Below, one piece after another: positions 34,843 to 44,028 of a stretch of DNA of 51,426 bases. Position numbers and translations under genes: made by a program. The notes under the pieces were generated by a model, which did not search any database, had not been told where the DNA came from, and saw nothing but the letters and a program-made list of their open reading frames with translations. Source of the DNA: Nitrosomonadales bacterium (GTDB taxonomy: Bacteria; Pseudomonadota; Gammaproteobacteria; Burkholderiales; SG8-39); the NCBI GenBank assembly GCA_005240145.1, contig SBAS01000010.1:1-51426 (forward strand), written 5' to 3'. Each line of letters begins with the position of its first letter. The stretch's first letter is position 1.

Positions 34843-35451
34843 ATGCAAGCCGAGTCCCCCGACACGCTGGCCCGAGCGAAGCGTGACGTACTTGAACGCG
34901 CGCAGCGTGACGTACTTGAACGCGCGCAGCGTGACGTACTTGAACGCGCGCAGCGCGTTAGGCTAATGCTTTTTGATGTCGACGGCGTGCTCACCGACGG
35001 CAGGCTCTGGTACGGTCCCCGCGGCGAAGCGCTCAAGGCCTTCGGCGCGCTCGACGGCCACGGCATCAAGCTGTTGATGCAATCGGGCGTCGCCGTCGGC
35101 CTGCTGAGCGGGCGGACGTCGCCGGCGGTCGCGTTGCGCGCCCTTGAGCTTGGCGTGCCGCATGTACTGCAGGGAATCGACGACAAGCGCTCCGCGTTCG
35201 AAGCGCTCTGCGCGAAGCTCGGCATTGCCGAGCGCGAGACCGGTTTCATGGGCGACGAAGTGGTGGACCTGCCGGTGCTCAAGCGCTGCGGTTTCGCCTG
35301 CGCGCCGCGCGAGGCGCATGAACTGGTGCGCGACCAGGTGCACTACGTCGCGCACGCTCCGGCCGGCGCCGGCGCGGCGCGTGAAATCTGCGATCTCGTG
35401 ATGCGCGCGCAGGGTACTCTGCAAGCGGCGCTGGCGCGGTACCTGGCGTGA
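34843..35451 (+). CDS. kdsC: KDO-8-phosphate phosphatase with a repeat-bearing N-terminal extension
   Basis: 202 aa HAD-superfamily phosphatase, motif I D45-V-D-G-V-L-T-D-G, then LLSGRTS, and FMGDEVVDLPVL. It makes KDO from KDO-8-P. The N-terminal 40 residues exceed the usual start and hold three exact copies of RDVLERAQ encoded by a 24-bp tandem repeat, likely forming an amphipathic helix. It follows kdsD by 5 bp; the stop overlaps the lptC GTG start. Confidence 0.93.
   Translation: MQAESPDTLARAKRDVLERAQRDVLERAQRDVLERAQRVRLMLFDVDGVLTDGRLWYGPRGEALKAFGALDGHGIKLLMQSGVAVGLLSGRTSPAVALRALELGVPHVLQGIDDKRSAFEALCAKLGIAERETGFMGDEVVDLPVLKRCGFACAPREAHELVRDQVHYVAHAPAGAGAAREICDLVMRAQGTLQAALARYLA
34881..34952 (+). 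repeat. 24-bp tandem repeat, three exact copies, inside kdsC
   Basis: Units begin at 34881, 34905 and 34929, each starting GCGTGACGTACTTGAACGCG. The length is a multiple of three, so copy number can vary without breaking the kdsC frame. The unit encodes eight residues (RDVLERAQ, in phase-shifted register). Confidence 0.92.
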
Positions 35452-36050
35452 GGCTTTCCACCACCCGCATGTTTCCGCTCGCGCTGATGCTGGCGCTCGC
35501 GGGGCTGACCTTCTGGCTGGAACGCATGGTGCGCGAGGAAGAGGGCGCGCACCCGTCGCTGCGCCGCCACGACCCTGATTACGTCGTCGACAACCTCGCG
35601 CATACAAGGTTCAACGTCAAAGGCATGGTCGAGTCCACGCTCGCGGCGGCGAAAATGCTACATTATCCGGACGACGATTCGACCGATCTGATCGCGCCGC
35701 GCGTGGTACAAACGAAGCCCAATGAACCGCGCCTGACGGTGACGGCGGACCGCGGCACGCTATCGCAGGATGGCGAGGAAGTGTTCCTCTACGGCAACGT
35801 ACAGCTGGTGCGAGAGGCGGGGCCGGAACGCGCCGAAATCCGCATGCGCACCAGCTTCATGCACGTGGCGCAGTCGCATTCGGTGATCCGCACCGATCGT
35901 CACGTCGTGATCATGGAGGAGAATCGGCAGCTGCAGGGCCGTGGCATGGAGTACCGCAACGATACGCAGGAGCTGTTCCTGCGCGAGCAGGTGCGCGGCC
36001 GGTTCGAGTCCAGGAAAAAGGATGGCCTGAGCGGTGATGCGAGCAAGTAG
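35448..36050 (+). CDS. lptC: LptC, LPS export inner-membrane anchor
   Basis: 200 aa. An N-terminal membrane anchor (MFPLALMLALAGLTFWLE) is followed by an OstA-like beta-jellyroll (TVTADRGTLSQDGEEVFLYGNVQL). It hands LPS from LptBFG to LptA. The start GTG at 35448 overlaps the kdsC stop as GTGA; it overlaps lptA by 17 bp. Confidence 0.92.
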   Translation: MRLSTTRMFPLALMLALAGLTFWLERMVREEEGAHPSLRRHDPDYVVDNLAHTRFNVKGMVESTLAAAKMLHYPDDDSTDLIAPRVVQTKPNEPRLTVTADRGTLSQDGEEVFLYGNVQLVREAGPERAEIRMRTSFMHVAQSHSVIRTDRHVVIMEENRQLQGRGMEYRNDTQELFLREQVRGRFESRKKDGLSGDASK

Positions 36051-36585
36051 GGTTTCCCTCCATGTCGTGGTGGCCGGCGCGATCCTCGCGCTGCCGGCCT
36101 ATCCGGTCCTTGCCGAGAAGGCCGACAAGGACAAGCCCACGCACATCGAAGCGAACCGCATGAGCTCGGACGACACCAAGCGCATGAGCATCTTCGAGGG
36201 CAGCGTCGTGCTCACCAAGGGCACCGTGGTGGTGCGCGCGGACCGCATCGTCGTGCACCAGGACGCCGAAGGTTTCCAGACCGCCACCGCCACCGGCAAG
36301 CCGGTGCGTTTTCGCCAGAAAGGCGACCCCAAGGGCGACAAGGAAGGCGTCTGGACCGAGGGCGAGGCGCTGCGGGTGGAAATCGACGACCGCAACGAGC
36401 GCATCGAACTATTCGAGCGCGCGCGCGTGACGCGCGACCAGGACATGGTGAACGGAGAGTACATTTTTCTGGACCAGCGCACCGAGTACTTCTCGGTCAG
36501 CGCGGCGAAGGGCGCCGCGCCCACGACGCCCGCGGGACGCGTCAAAGCGGTGATCCAGCCCAAGTCGAAACCAGAACTGAAATGA
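36034..36585 (+). CDS. lptA: LptA, periplasmic LPS bridge protein
   Basis: 183 aa. A signal peptide ending AYPVLA precedes an OstA-family domain ([35 protein letters not shown]). It forms the periplasmic bridge for LPS. Start GTG 36034 or ATG 36037. The stop overlaps lptB ATG by 4 bp. Confidence 0.93.
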   Translation: MMRASRVSLHVVVAGAILALPAYPVLAEKADKDKPTHIEANRMSSDDTKRMSIFEGSVVLTKGTVVVRADRIVVHQDAEGFQTATATGKPVRFRQKGDPKGDKEGVWTEGEALRVEIDDRNERIELFERARVTRDQDMVNGEYIFLDQRTEYFSVSAAKGAAPTTPAGRVKAVIQPKSKPELK

Positions 36586-37304
36586 GCGTGCTGCGTGCGG
36601 AGAACCTGCGCAAGCGCTTCAGTTCGCGCACCGTCGTCGCAGGCGTATCGTTGCGGGTCGCGAGCGGCGAAGTGATCGGCCTGCTCGGTCCCAACGGCGC
36701 CGGCAAGACCACCTGCTTCTACATGATCGTCGGCCTGATCCCTGCGGACGCAGGGCGCATCCATCTCGACGAGCGCGACCTGACGCAGCTGCCGATCCAT
36801 CGCCGCGCGCGCCTCGGCATCTCCTATCTGCCGCAGGAAAATTCCGTGTTCCGCAAGCTCTCGGTGGAGGAGAACGTGCAGGCGGTGCTCGAGCTGCAGG
36901 GCCTCACGGCGCCGGAGGTCGAGCAACGCCTCGCCGAGCTGCTCGGCGAGCTGAGCATCGCGCACCTGCGCAAGCACACTGCCCTATCGCTCTCGGGAGG
37001 CGAGCGACGGCGCCTCGAGATCGCGCGCGCTCTCGGCACCAAGCCCGCCTTCATCCTGCTCGATGAGCCCTTCGCCGGCGTCGACCCTATCGCGGTGCTC
37101 GATATCCAGCGCATCATCGGCTACCTCAAGGAACGCGGCATCGGCGTGCTGATCACCGACCACAACGTGCGCGAAACCCTCGGCATCTGCGACCGCGCCT
37201 ACATCATCAACGAGGGCGCGGTGCTCGCCAGCGGCCGGCCCCAGGAGATCGTCGCGAACGACAACGTTCGCCGCGTCTACCTGGGCGAGCATTTCCGCAT
37301 GTAG
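36582..37304 (+). CDS. lptB: LptB, LPS export ATPase
   Basis: 240 aa. Walker [11 protein letters not shown]-loop LPQENSVF, signature [15 protein letters not shown] and Walker [13 protein letters not shown] are intact, with the LptB-typical [11 protein letters not shown]. It powers LptFG, which are not in this window. Followed by rpoN. Confidence 0.96.
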   Translation: MSVLRAENLRKRFSSRTVVAGVSLRVASGEVIGLLGPNGAGKTTCFYMIVGLIPADAGRIHLDERDLTQLPIHRRARLGISYLPQENSVFRKLSVEENVQAVLELQGLTAPEVEQRLAELLGELSIAHLRKHTALSLSGGERRRLEIARALGTKPAFILLDEPFAGVDPIAVLDIQRIIGYLKERGIGVLITDHNVRETLGICDRAYIINEGAVLASGRPQEIVANDNVRRVYLGEHFRM

Positions 37305-37334
37305 CCCGTGCAGTTTGTCCCGCCCACTGCCGCC

Positions 37335-38777
37335 ATGAAACCGACCCTGCAATTCAGGCTTTCGCAGCACCTCACGCTGACGCCGCAGCTGCAGCAGTCG
37401 ATCCGCCTGCTGCAGCTCTCGACCGTGGAACTGAACCAGGAAATCGAGCAGCTGCTGATGGAGAACCCGATTCTCGAGCGCGAGGACGGTGAAAGCGACG
37501 CGGCAGCCGCCGCCGCGCCGGCCAGCCCGGAGCGCGAGGCGCCCACGGGGACCTCGGCCGACGAGGCTCAGGGCGGCGATCCCGAGCGCAACGAGCAGCT
37601 GCCGACCGATTTCGCCTCGCCCTGGCGCGGCGCGGACGAGGACGGCGAGCGCGGCAATGCCGCGGCGGATTTGCCGACGCTGCGCGATCACCTCTACAGC
37701 GAGCTTGCACTGACCAACCTGGGCACGCGCGACCGCGCGCTGGTCGGCCTGCTCATCGACGCGCTCGACGATGACGGATACCTGACGCAGTCGCTGGAGG
37801 ACATCGCCGCGCTCATGTCGGCGGAGGCGGAGGTCACCGTCGAAGAACTCGCGATTGCGCTCCGGCACCTGCAGAATTTCGATCCGGCGGGCGTCGGCGC
37901 GCGCACCCCGGGCGAGTGCCTGGCGCTGCAGATCCGCGCCACACAGGAACACACGCCGGCTGCCGGCAGCACCACCGCCCTGGCGCTCGAGATCTGCGAG
38001 CAGCACCTCAAGCTGCTCGCGAGCCGCGATTATGTGCGCCTGAAGAGCCTCACCGGAGCCGGCGACGAAGCCCTGCGCGCCGCGCAGGCGCTGATCCGTG
38101 CCCTCAATCCGCGCCCCGGTGCCGCCTTCGCCAGGGTCGAGGCGCGCTACGTGATTCCGGACGTCGTGGTGCGCAAGGTCGAGGGCATCTGGCGCGCCAG
38201 CCTGAATCAGGAGGCCATGCCGCGCCTGCGCGTCAACCGCCTGTATGCGGAGCTCGCGGCGCGGCCGCGCGGAGGTGGCAACAGCGGCGGCGGCAACGCG
38301 CTCGCCACGCAACTGCAGGAAGCGCGCTGGCTCATCAAGAACGTGTTGCAACGCTTCGACACCATCCTGCGCGTATCGCAGGCGATCGTCGACCGCCAGC
38401 GCAGTTTTCTCGAACACGGCGAGGTGGCGATGCGCCCGATGGTGCTGCGCGAGATCGCCGACGTGCTGGGCGTCCATGAAAGCACCGTTTCGCGGGTGAC
38501 CACGCAGAAGTTCATGGCGACGCCGCGCGGCACCTACGAACTGAAGTACTTTTTCGGCAGCCACGTCGCCACCGACACCGGCGGCGCGGCCTCCTCTACC
38601 GCGATCCGCGCGCTGATCAAGCAGCTGGTCGCTGCCGAGGACAGCAAGGCGCCGCTATCGGACTCGCGCCTGGCGCAGATCCTCGGCGAGCAAGGCATCG
38701 TGGTGGCGCGGCGCACCGTGGCGAAATACCGGGAATCTTTGCAGATCCCGCCTGTCAACCAGAGGAAGAGTCTCTAA
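37335..38777 (+). CDS. rpoN: RNA polymerase sigma54 factor
   Basis: 480 aa. Region I (LQFRLSQHLTLTPQLQQSIRLLQLSTVELNQEI) contacts activators, an acidic Glu/Asp-rich region II follows (about 55-105), and the C-terminal RpoN box ARRTVAKYRE reads the -24 element. ATG at 37335 was chosen over an in-frame GTG at 37308, since region I begins right after it. It transcribes from sites such as the one at 32994 in this window. Confidence 0.96.
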   Translation: MKPTLQFRLSQHLTLTPQLQQSIRLLQLSTVELNQEIEQLLMENPILEREDGESDAAAAAAPASPEREAPTGTSADEAQGGDPERNEQLPTDFASPWRGADEDGERGNAAADLPTLRDHLYSELALTNLGTRDRALVGLLIDALDDDGYLTQSLEDIAALMSAEAEVTVEELAIALRHLQNFDPAGVGARTPGECLALQIRATQEHTPAAGSTTALALEICEQHLKLLASRDYVRLKSLTGAGDEALRAAQALIRALNPRPGAAFARVEARYVIPDVVVRKVEGIWRASLNQEAMPRLRVNRLYAELAARPRGGGNSGGGNALATQLQEARWLIKNVLQRFDTILRVSQAIVDRQRSFLEHGEVAMRPMVLREIADVLGVHESTVSRVTTQKFMATPRGTYELKYFFGSHVATDTGGAASSTAIRALIKQLVAAEDSKAPLSDSRLAQILGEQGIVVARRTVAKYRESLQIPPVNQRKSL

Positions 38778-39097
38778 TGAACCTCAGCATCGTTGGGCAT
38801 CATCTCGAGGTGACGGCCGCCATCCGCGGCCATGTCGTCGACAAGCTGGAACGTATCAAGCGCCACTTCGACCACGTGCTCGACGTGCACGTGACGCTTT
38901 CCGCGGCGAAGGTCAGGCACAAGGCGGAAGTGACGCTGCACGTCCCCGGCAAGGAAATCTACTGCGCCAGCGAACAGGCCGATCTCTACGCAGCGATCGA
39001 TCTGCTGGTCGACAAGCTCGACCGGCAGGTCCTCAAGTACAAGGATCTGCACTCAGGCAGGCCGCACGGCGGCGCAGCCAAGCGCGACCCGGTGTAG
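38777..39097 (+). CDS. hpf: short-form ribosome hibernation promoting factor
   Basis: 106 aa HPF/RaiA family (MNLSIVGHHLEVTAAIRGHV, VHVTLSAAKVRHKAEVTLHV). The length fits the short form that acts with RMF in gamma-proteobacteria. It binds idle ribosomes. ATG overlaps the rpoN TAA by one base; AGAGGAAGAG precedes it. Confidence 0.94.
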   Translation: MNLSIVGHHLEVTAAIRGHVVDKLERIKRHFDHVLDVHVTLSAAKVRHKAEVTLHVPGKEIYCASEQADLYAAIDLLVDKLDRQVLKYKDLHSGRPHGGAAKRDPV

Positions 39098-39122
39098 ATC
39101 GGCGCGGCGTCCTGCCCGGAGT

Positions 39123-39128
39123 TATAAT
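39123..39128 (+). promoter_or_regulatory. candidate -10 element (TATAAT) for ptsN
   Basis: A perfect TATAAT ends 12 bases before the ptsN ATG, giving a leader of only about six bases. No Shine-Dalgarno is seen. No clear -35 box. Confidence 0.5.
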
Positions 39129-39140
39129 CCGCGCCCTTCG

Positions 39141-39626
39141 ATGAGCCTCGTCGCGAAGCTGCTGCCGCTGCACAACGTACTGCCCGAGCTTGCCGCCTCG
39201 AGCAAGAAGCGGCTGTTCGAACAAGTCGGGCTGCTTTACGAGAACCAGCACGGCATTGCGCGCAGCGTGGTGTACGAGAGCCTGTTCGCGCGCGAGCGCC
39301 TTGGCTCGACGGGCCTCGGCCAGGGCGTCGCCATCCCGCACGGCCGCATCAAGGGCCTGAAGGATGCGCTCGGCGCATTCGTGCGCCTTGCCCACCCGGT
39401 GCCCTTCGACGCACCGGACGGCAAGCCGGTGAGCTTCGCCTTCACGCTGCTCGTGCCCGAGCACGCCTCTGAAAAGCACCTCGAGATCCTGTCAGAACTG
39501 GCGCAGATGTTCGGCGACCGCACGCTGCGCGAGGCGATGGCGGGCGCCGCCGACGCGGCGGCGTTGCACCAGATCATTTGCGCATGGCAACCGGATGCTG
39601 CAGGTAAACGTCGCGCAGTTGCATGA
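39141..39626 (+). CDS. ptsN: nitrogen PTS EIIA component (PtsN)
   Basis: 161 aa. The phospho-accepting His is in GQGVAIPHGRIKGL, and FAFTLLVPEHASEKHLEILSELAQMF is typical of EIIA-Ntr. It is a regulatory phosphoprotein, not a sugar carrier. It sits between hpf and hprK, the usual betaproteobacterial order, and overlaps hprK by 32 bp. Confidence 0.93.
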   Translation: MSLVAKLLPLHNVLPELAASSKKRLFEQVGLLYENQHGIARSVVYESLFARERLGSTGLGQGVAIPHGRIKGLKDALGAFVRLAHPVPFDAPDGKPVSFAFTLLVPEHASEKHLEILSELAQMFGDRTLREAMAGAADAAALHQIICAWQPDAAGKRRAVA

Positions 39627-40506
39627 GGACAACCGCGAGGCGCTCTCGCTAGCCTGGGTAGCCGGGCGCGAGGGGCGCACCGCGGTGCGGCGCGAATCCG
39701 TCGCCGCCGCGGCGCTCATCGGCCACCTCAACATCACCCATCCGAACAGCGTGCAGGTGATCGGCGCCTTCGAAGCGGGCACGCTCGCAGAGCTTGCCGA
39801 GCGCCTCTTCGCGCCCGCCCCCGCAGCGCTGATCTTCGCCGACGGCGTGGTGCCGCCGCCGCAGTTGCTCGAAGGCGCCGAGCGCACGCGCACGCCGCTT
39901 TTCACCTCTCCGCTGCCCGCTGCCCGCGTCATCGAGAAGCTGGCGAACTACCTCGCCAAGCGGCTCGCCGACACCACGGAACGCCACGGCGTGCTGATGG
40001 ACGTGCTTGGCGTGGGGGTGCTGATCACGGGCGATTCCGGCGTCGGAAAAAGCGAACTCGCCCTCGAGTTGATCAGCCGCGGCCAGGGTCTGGTGGCGGA
40101 CGACGTGGTCGAAATCTCGCGCATCGCGGCGACGACGCTCGAGGGCCGCTGCCCGCCGCTGCTCAAGGATTTCCTCGAAGTCCGCGGCCTTGGCCTCATC
40201 AACATCCGCGCCATCTACGGCGAAACCGCGGTACGGCCGAAGATGAAGCTGAAACTCATCGCCCACCTCGAGAAACCCGCCAAGGGCAGCGCGCGCGACA
40301 ATGTCGAGCGCCTGCCGCTATCGGAACTGTCCGAGGAGATCCTCGGCGTCACGGTGCGCAAGGTGGTGATTCCGGTGGCCGCCGGCCGCAATCTTGCGGT
40401 GCTGCTGGAGGCGGCCGTGCGCAACTACATCCTGCAGCTGCGCGGCAAGGACTCGGCCGCCGAATTCCTCGAGCGCCAGCGCGGCGCCATGGAGGGCGAC
40501 AAGTAA
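39595..40506 (+). CDS. hprK: HPr kinase/phosphorylase
   Basis: 303 aa. P-loop GDSGVGKS in the C-terminal half and the signature EVRGLGLINIRAIYGE, with VADDVVEI between. It phosphorylates HPr on serine and reverses it. In Proteobacteria it acts in the regulatory PTS rather than sugar uptake; ptsH is not in this window. Confidence 0.95.
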   Translation: MLQVNVAQLHEDNREALSLAWVAGREGRTAVRRESVAAAALIGHLNITHPNSVQVIGAFEAGTLAELAERLFAPAPAALIFADGVVPPPQLLEGAERTRTPLFTSPLPAARVIEKLANYLAKRLADTTERHGVLMDVLGVGVLITGDSGVGKSELALELISRGQGLVADDVVEISRIAATTLEGRCPPLLKDFLEVRGLGLINIRAIYGETAVRPKMKLKLIAHLEKPAKGSARDNVERLPLSELSEEILGVTVRKVVIPVAAGRNLAVLLEAAVRNYILQLRGKDSAAEFLERQRGAMEGDK

Positions 40507-40507
40507 A

Positions 40508-41365
40508 GTGCAGCTGGTCCTGCTCAGCGGCCTGTCGGGTTCCGGCAAGAGCATCGCGCTCGACGTGCTGGAGGACAGCGGCTACTACTGCGTCGACAAT
40601 CTGCCCGCGGCCCTGCTGCTCGACGTGGTGAAGTTTCTGGGCGATGCCGGGCATGACCGCGTCGCCGTCAGCGTCGATGCGCGCAGCGTCGCTCTTTCCT
40701 CCCTGCCCGAGCATCTCGCGGCGCTCAAGACGCGCGGCGTGCAGCCCACCCTGCTGTTCCTCGAAGCCAGCGGCCCGACGCTGCTGCGGCGCTTCTCGGA
40801 GACGCGGCGCAGCCATCCGCTGGCCGGCTCGGGCCCGGCTCCAGGCCTTACGCTGGACGAAGCGATCGAGCGCGAACGCACGCTGCTTGCCGGGGTCTGC
40901 GAGCTCGGACACCGCATCGACACCAGCGCGCTGCAGCCCAAGGTGCTGCGCAACTGGATCAAGGACCTGCTCGGCCTGGGCGAGGGCTCGCTCACCCTGC
41001 TGTTCGAATCGTTCGCGTTTCGCGACGGCATTCCGCTCGATGCGGACTGGGTGCTGGATGCGCGCATGCTGCCCAATCCGCACTACGAGCCGGAGTTGCG
41101 CGCGCTCACCGGCCTCGACGCCCCCGTGATCGCGTACCTGGAGCGCCAGGAAAAGGTCGGCGCGTTCCTCGAGGACGTGCGCGCGTTTCTCGCGCGCTGG
41201 CTGCCCGACGTACGGCGCGACAATCGCAGCTACCTCACCGTGGCGATCGGCTGCACCGGCGGGCGCCACCGTTCGGTCTACCTTGCTGAAGCGCTCGCGC
41301 GCGCATTCGGCGCGCAGACCAGGGTGCTGGTGCGCCACCGCGGCCTCGCCGCGGCCGCCGAATGA
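40508..41365 (+). CDS. rapZ: RapZ/YvcJ-family P-loop protein
   Basis: 285 aa. P-loop GLSGSGKS at the N-terminus, DNLPAALL, and the C-terminal AIGCTGGRHRSVYLAE define the family, which binds nucleotides and, in E. coli, small RNAs that set GlmS levels. Start GTG at 40508, one bp after hprK. The frame continues upstream but lacks homology. Confidence 0.93.
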   Translation: MQLVLLSGLSGSGKSIALDVLEDSGYYCVDNLPAALLLDVVKFLGDAGHDRVAVSVDARSVALSSLPEHLAALKTRGVQPTLLFLEASGPTLLRRFSETRRSHPLAGSGPAPGLTLDEAIERERTLLAGVCELGHRIDTSALQPKVLRNWIKDLLGLGEGSLTLLFESFAFRDGIPLDADWVLDARMLPNPHYEPELRALTGLDAPVIAYLERQEKVGAFLEDVRAFLARWLPDVRRDNRSYLTVAIGCTGGRHRSVYLAEALARAFGAQTRVLVRHRGLAAAAE

Positions 41366-41976
41366 CGGCCACCGCCAAGGACATTGCGCTCTTCCCGCTC
41401 AATACCGTGCTGTTCCCGGGCGGTCTGCTGCCGCTCAGGATCTTCGAGCAGCGCTACCTGGAGATGGCAAAGGCCTGCCTGCGCGACAGCTCGGCCTTCG
41501 GCGTCTGCCTGATTCGGGAGGGCGGCGAAGTCGGCGCGCCGGCGACGCACGAGGACCTGGGCTGCCTCGCGCGCATCACCCAATGGGACATGCAGCAACT
41601 CGGGCTGCTGCAGCTGGTCGCGCGGGGCGGCGAGCGATTTCGCGTGCTCGCGAGACGCATCCGGGCCGATGGCCTGATCCTCGCCGATATCGAACTCATC
41701 GCCGAGCCTGCCGACGCGCCGCTGCCGGAGAAATTCGGCCCCTGCCGGCAGCTCCTCGAGCGCATCGTCGCCGAGCACGGCGAGCGGCTGTTCGCGAAAC
41801 CCTTCCTGCTCGATTCGAGCGCCTGGGTGGGCGCGCGCCTGGCCGAGGTGCTGCCCCTGCCCGTCACCGCCAGGCAGAAACTGCTGGAACTGGACGACAG
41901 CGTGCAACGCCTGGAGATCATTCAGCGCCTGCTGATCGAAAGCGCGCGCGAGCGCTCTGGGTCAGGCCAGGCCTAG
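41362..41976 (+). CDS. stand-alone LON substrate-binding domain protein
   Basis: 204 aa. The N-terminal LON fold (LFPLNTVLFPGGLLPLRIFEQRYLEM, SAFGVCLIREG) is present without ATPase or protease parts. Function in the cell is unclear; it may be an adaptor. ATG overlaps the rapZ stop by 4 bp. Its end overlaps the convergent mutY stop by 15 bp. Confidence 0.88.
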   Translation: MTATAKDIALFPLNTVLFPGGLLPLRIFEQRYLEMAKACLRDSSAFGVCLIREGGEVGAPATHEDLGCLARITQWDMQQLGLLQLVARGGERFRVLARRIRADGLILADIELIAEPADAPLPEKFGPCRQLLERIVAEHGERLFAKPFLLDSSAWVGARLAEVLPLPVTARQKLLELDDSVQRLEIIQRLLIESARERSGSGQA

Positions 41977-42966
41977 CAGCAGCGTTCGCACCGGCGCCGG
42001 CACCGCCGCCCGGCTCGCCTCGTCGAGATCCAGCCAGATCCGGCCCGGTGCTTCGGCGCGCGGGAATATTTTCCGCACCTGGCAGCGAATCGGCTGAATG
42101 TTCAGCCGGAAATGCGTGAAACCATGCTCGATCTCGCGCAAGCGCTGCGATTGCTTTACGTCGCAGCCTAGGACTTTGCGGCAGAACACCTCCGGCAAAC
42201 CTGAAACCAGTTCGGGAAACGCCCAAAGCCCGCCCCACACCCCCACGCTTGGCCGTCGCTCCAGCAGGACCGATCCCTTGTGCAGCAGCAGCAGCCAGAT
42301 CGATCGCCTGAGAGGCAGCGGCCCGCGCTTGCGCGCGGCGGGTAATTCGCCGATCCGGCCGCCGCGCAGCGCAACGCAATCCTGCGCCACGGGACAGCGC
42401 TCGCAGGCCGGCCTGGCCCGCGTGCAGACCGTCGCGCCGAGGTCCATGAGCGCCTGGGTATAGGTTTCGATGCTCCGCCGCGGCAGCAGCCTTTGCGCCA
42501 GCTCCACCTGCGGCCTGGCGCCCTCGATGCCGAAGCAGCGCGCCAGCACCCGCTTGACGTTGCCATCAAGGATTGCGGCGCGCCGGCCGAAGGCGAAAGC
42601 GGCGATGGCGGCGGCGCTGGAAGGTCCGACGCCGGGCAGGGCCTCGATCGCCTCGGGCGTATCGGGAAACCTGCCCGCCTCGCGCACCTGCCGCGCCGCG
42701 CGCAGCAGGTTGCGGCCGCGCGCGTAGTAGCCCAGGCCGCTCCAGAGCTGCAGGACCTCGTCCTCGGAAGCGCCGGCCAAGGCGCGCAGATCGGGAAAGC
42801 GCGCCAGGAAGCGCTCGTAATACGGGATCACCGCCGCGACCTGGGTCTGCTGCAGCATGATCTCCGCGATCCAGATACGGTAAGGGTCGCGCGTGCCTTG
42901 CCAGGGCAGACCGTGCCGGCCGTGGCGCCGCTGCCAGAAAATCAATTTTTGCGCAAATTCCGGCAC
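41962..42966 (-). CDS. mutY: A/G-specific adenine glycosylase
   Basis: 334 aa. Catalytic Glu35 (IAEIMLQQTQV), helix-hairpin-helix LPGVGPSSAAAIAAF, catalytic Asp134 (ILDGNVKRV) and the 4Fe-4S cysteines 181, 188, 191, 197 are all present. A NUDIX-like C-terminal domain for 8-oxoG recognition follows (about 220-334). It removes A opposite 8-oxoG. Start is GTG at 42966. Divergent from the dpp genes. Confidence 0.95.
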   Translation of the reverse strand: MPEFAQKLIFWQRRHGRHGLPWQGTRDPYRIWIAEIMLQQTQVAAVIPYYERFLARFPDLRALAGASEDEVLQLWSGLGYYARGRNLLRAARQVREAGRFPDTPEAIEALPGVGPSSAAAIAAFAFGRRAAILDGNVKRVLARCFGIEGARPQVELAQRLLPRRSIETYTQALMDLGATVCTRARPACERCPVAQDCVALRGGRIGELPAARKRGPLPLRRSIWLLLLHKGSVLLERRPSVGVWGGLWAFPELVSGLPEVFCRKVLGCDVKQSQRLREIEHGFTHFRLNIQPIRCQVRKIFPRAEAPGRIWLDLDEASRAAVPAPVRTLLLGLA

Positions 42967-43013
42967 CTGCCGATTCTATGGCAAGGTAGCGGCCGCATCC
43001 CCCAACCACCCCC

Positions 43014-43997
43014 ATGCTTGCCTTCATTCTTCGTCGTCTGGCACAGGCCGTTGTCGTCATGCTGGCGGTCGGCTTCATCGCGTTTTCCCTGTTCCGCTTC
43101 GTCGGCGATCCGGTGCTGTTCATGCTCGGCCAGGACGCGACGCCAGAGGATCGCGCCCGCATCACGCAGATGCTCGGCCTCGACAAGCCGTTCTATGTGC
43201 AATACGCGAAGTTCGTTGCACGTGCCGCGCAGGGCGAATTCGGCCTGAGCCTGCGCCAGGTGCAGCCGGTATCGAAACTGATCGCCGAGCGCCTGCCCGC
43301 GACGCTCGAACTGTCCATGGCCGCGGCGCTGCTCGCCCTGGTTGGCGGCATCTCGATGGGCGTCTACACCGCGCTGCGACGACATTCCTGGCTGTCGCAG
43401 GTGATGCTCGCGGTCTCGCTCATCGGCGTGTCGCTGCCGACCTTCCTTATCGGCATCCTGCTGATTCTCGTTTTCGCCGTGCAGCTCGGCTGGCTGCCCT
43501 CGTTCGGGCGCGGCGACACGGTGCAGCTCGGCTGGTGGAGTACCGGATTCCTCACCAAGTCAGGGCTGACCTCGCTGATCCTGCCCGCGATCACGCTGGG
43601 CCTGTTCCAGATGACGCTGATCCAGCGCCTGGTGCGCGCCGAAATGCTGGAAGTGCTGCGCACCGACTACATCAAGTTCGCCCGCGCCCGCGGCCTGCCC
43701 GACCGCGCGGTACATTTCGGCCATGCATTGAAGAACACGCTCGTGCCGGTGATCACCATCACCGGGCTGCAGTTGGGCGCGATCATCGCGTTCGCCATCA
43801 TCACCGAGACGGTGTTCCAGTGGCCGGGCATGGGCCTGCTTTTCATCCAGGCCGTAGGCTTCGCCGATGTGCCGGTGATGGCGGCCTACCTCTGCCTGAT
43901 CGCGCTTTTCTTCGTCATCATAAACCTCATCGTCGACCTGCTCTATTACGCGGTCGATCCGCGCCTGCGCATCGACCGCGCGGTCGCCGCCACCTGA
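43014..43997 (+). CDS. peptide/nickel-type ABC transporter permease (DppB-like)
   Basis: 327 aa. The N-terminal LAFILRRLAQAVVVMLAV helix and PGDP-like VGDPVLFMLGQDATPEDR are typical, as is the EAA loop region EVLRTDYIKFARARGLPDRAV. First gene of a Dpp-type transporter; it pairs with the permease at 45251. No ribosome site is obvious. Confidence 0.93.
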   Translation: MLAFILRRLAQAVVVMLAVGFIAFSLFRFVGDPVLFMLGQDATPEDRARITQMLGLDKPFYVQYAKFVARAAQGEFGLSLRQVQPVSKLIAERLPATLELSMAAALLALVGGISMGVYTALRRHSWLSQVMLAVSLIGVSLPTFLIGILLILVFAVQLGWLPSFGRGDTVQLGWWSTGFLTKSGLTSLILPAITLGLFQMTLIQRLVRAEMLEVLRTDYIKFARARGLPDRAVHFGHALKNTLVPVITITGLQLGAIIAFAIITETVFQWPGMGLLFIQAVGFADVPVMAAYLCLIALFFVIINLIVDLLYYAVDPRLRIDRAVAAT

Positions 43998-44028
43998 GCC
44001 GTCGCGGTACAGGTACTGGAGTCGTCCC

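Noticed and set aside
34881-34952. CRISPR-like array
   Set aside because: The repeats are directly adjacent with no spacers and lie in frame inside kdsC.
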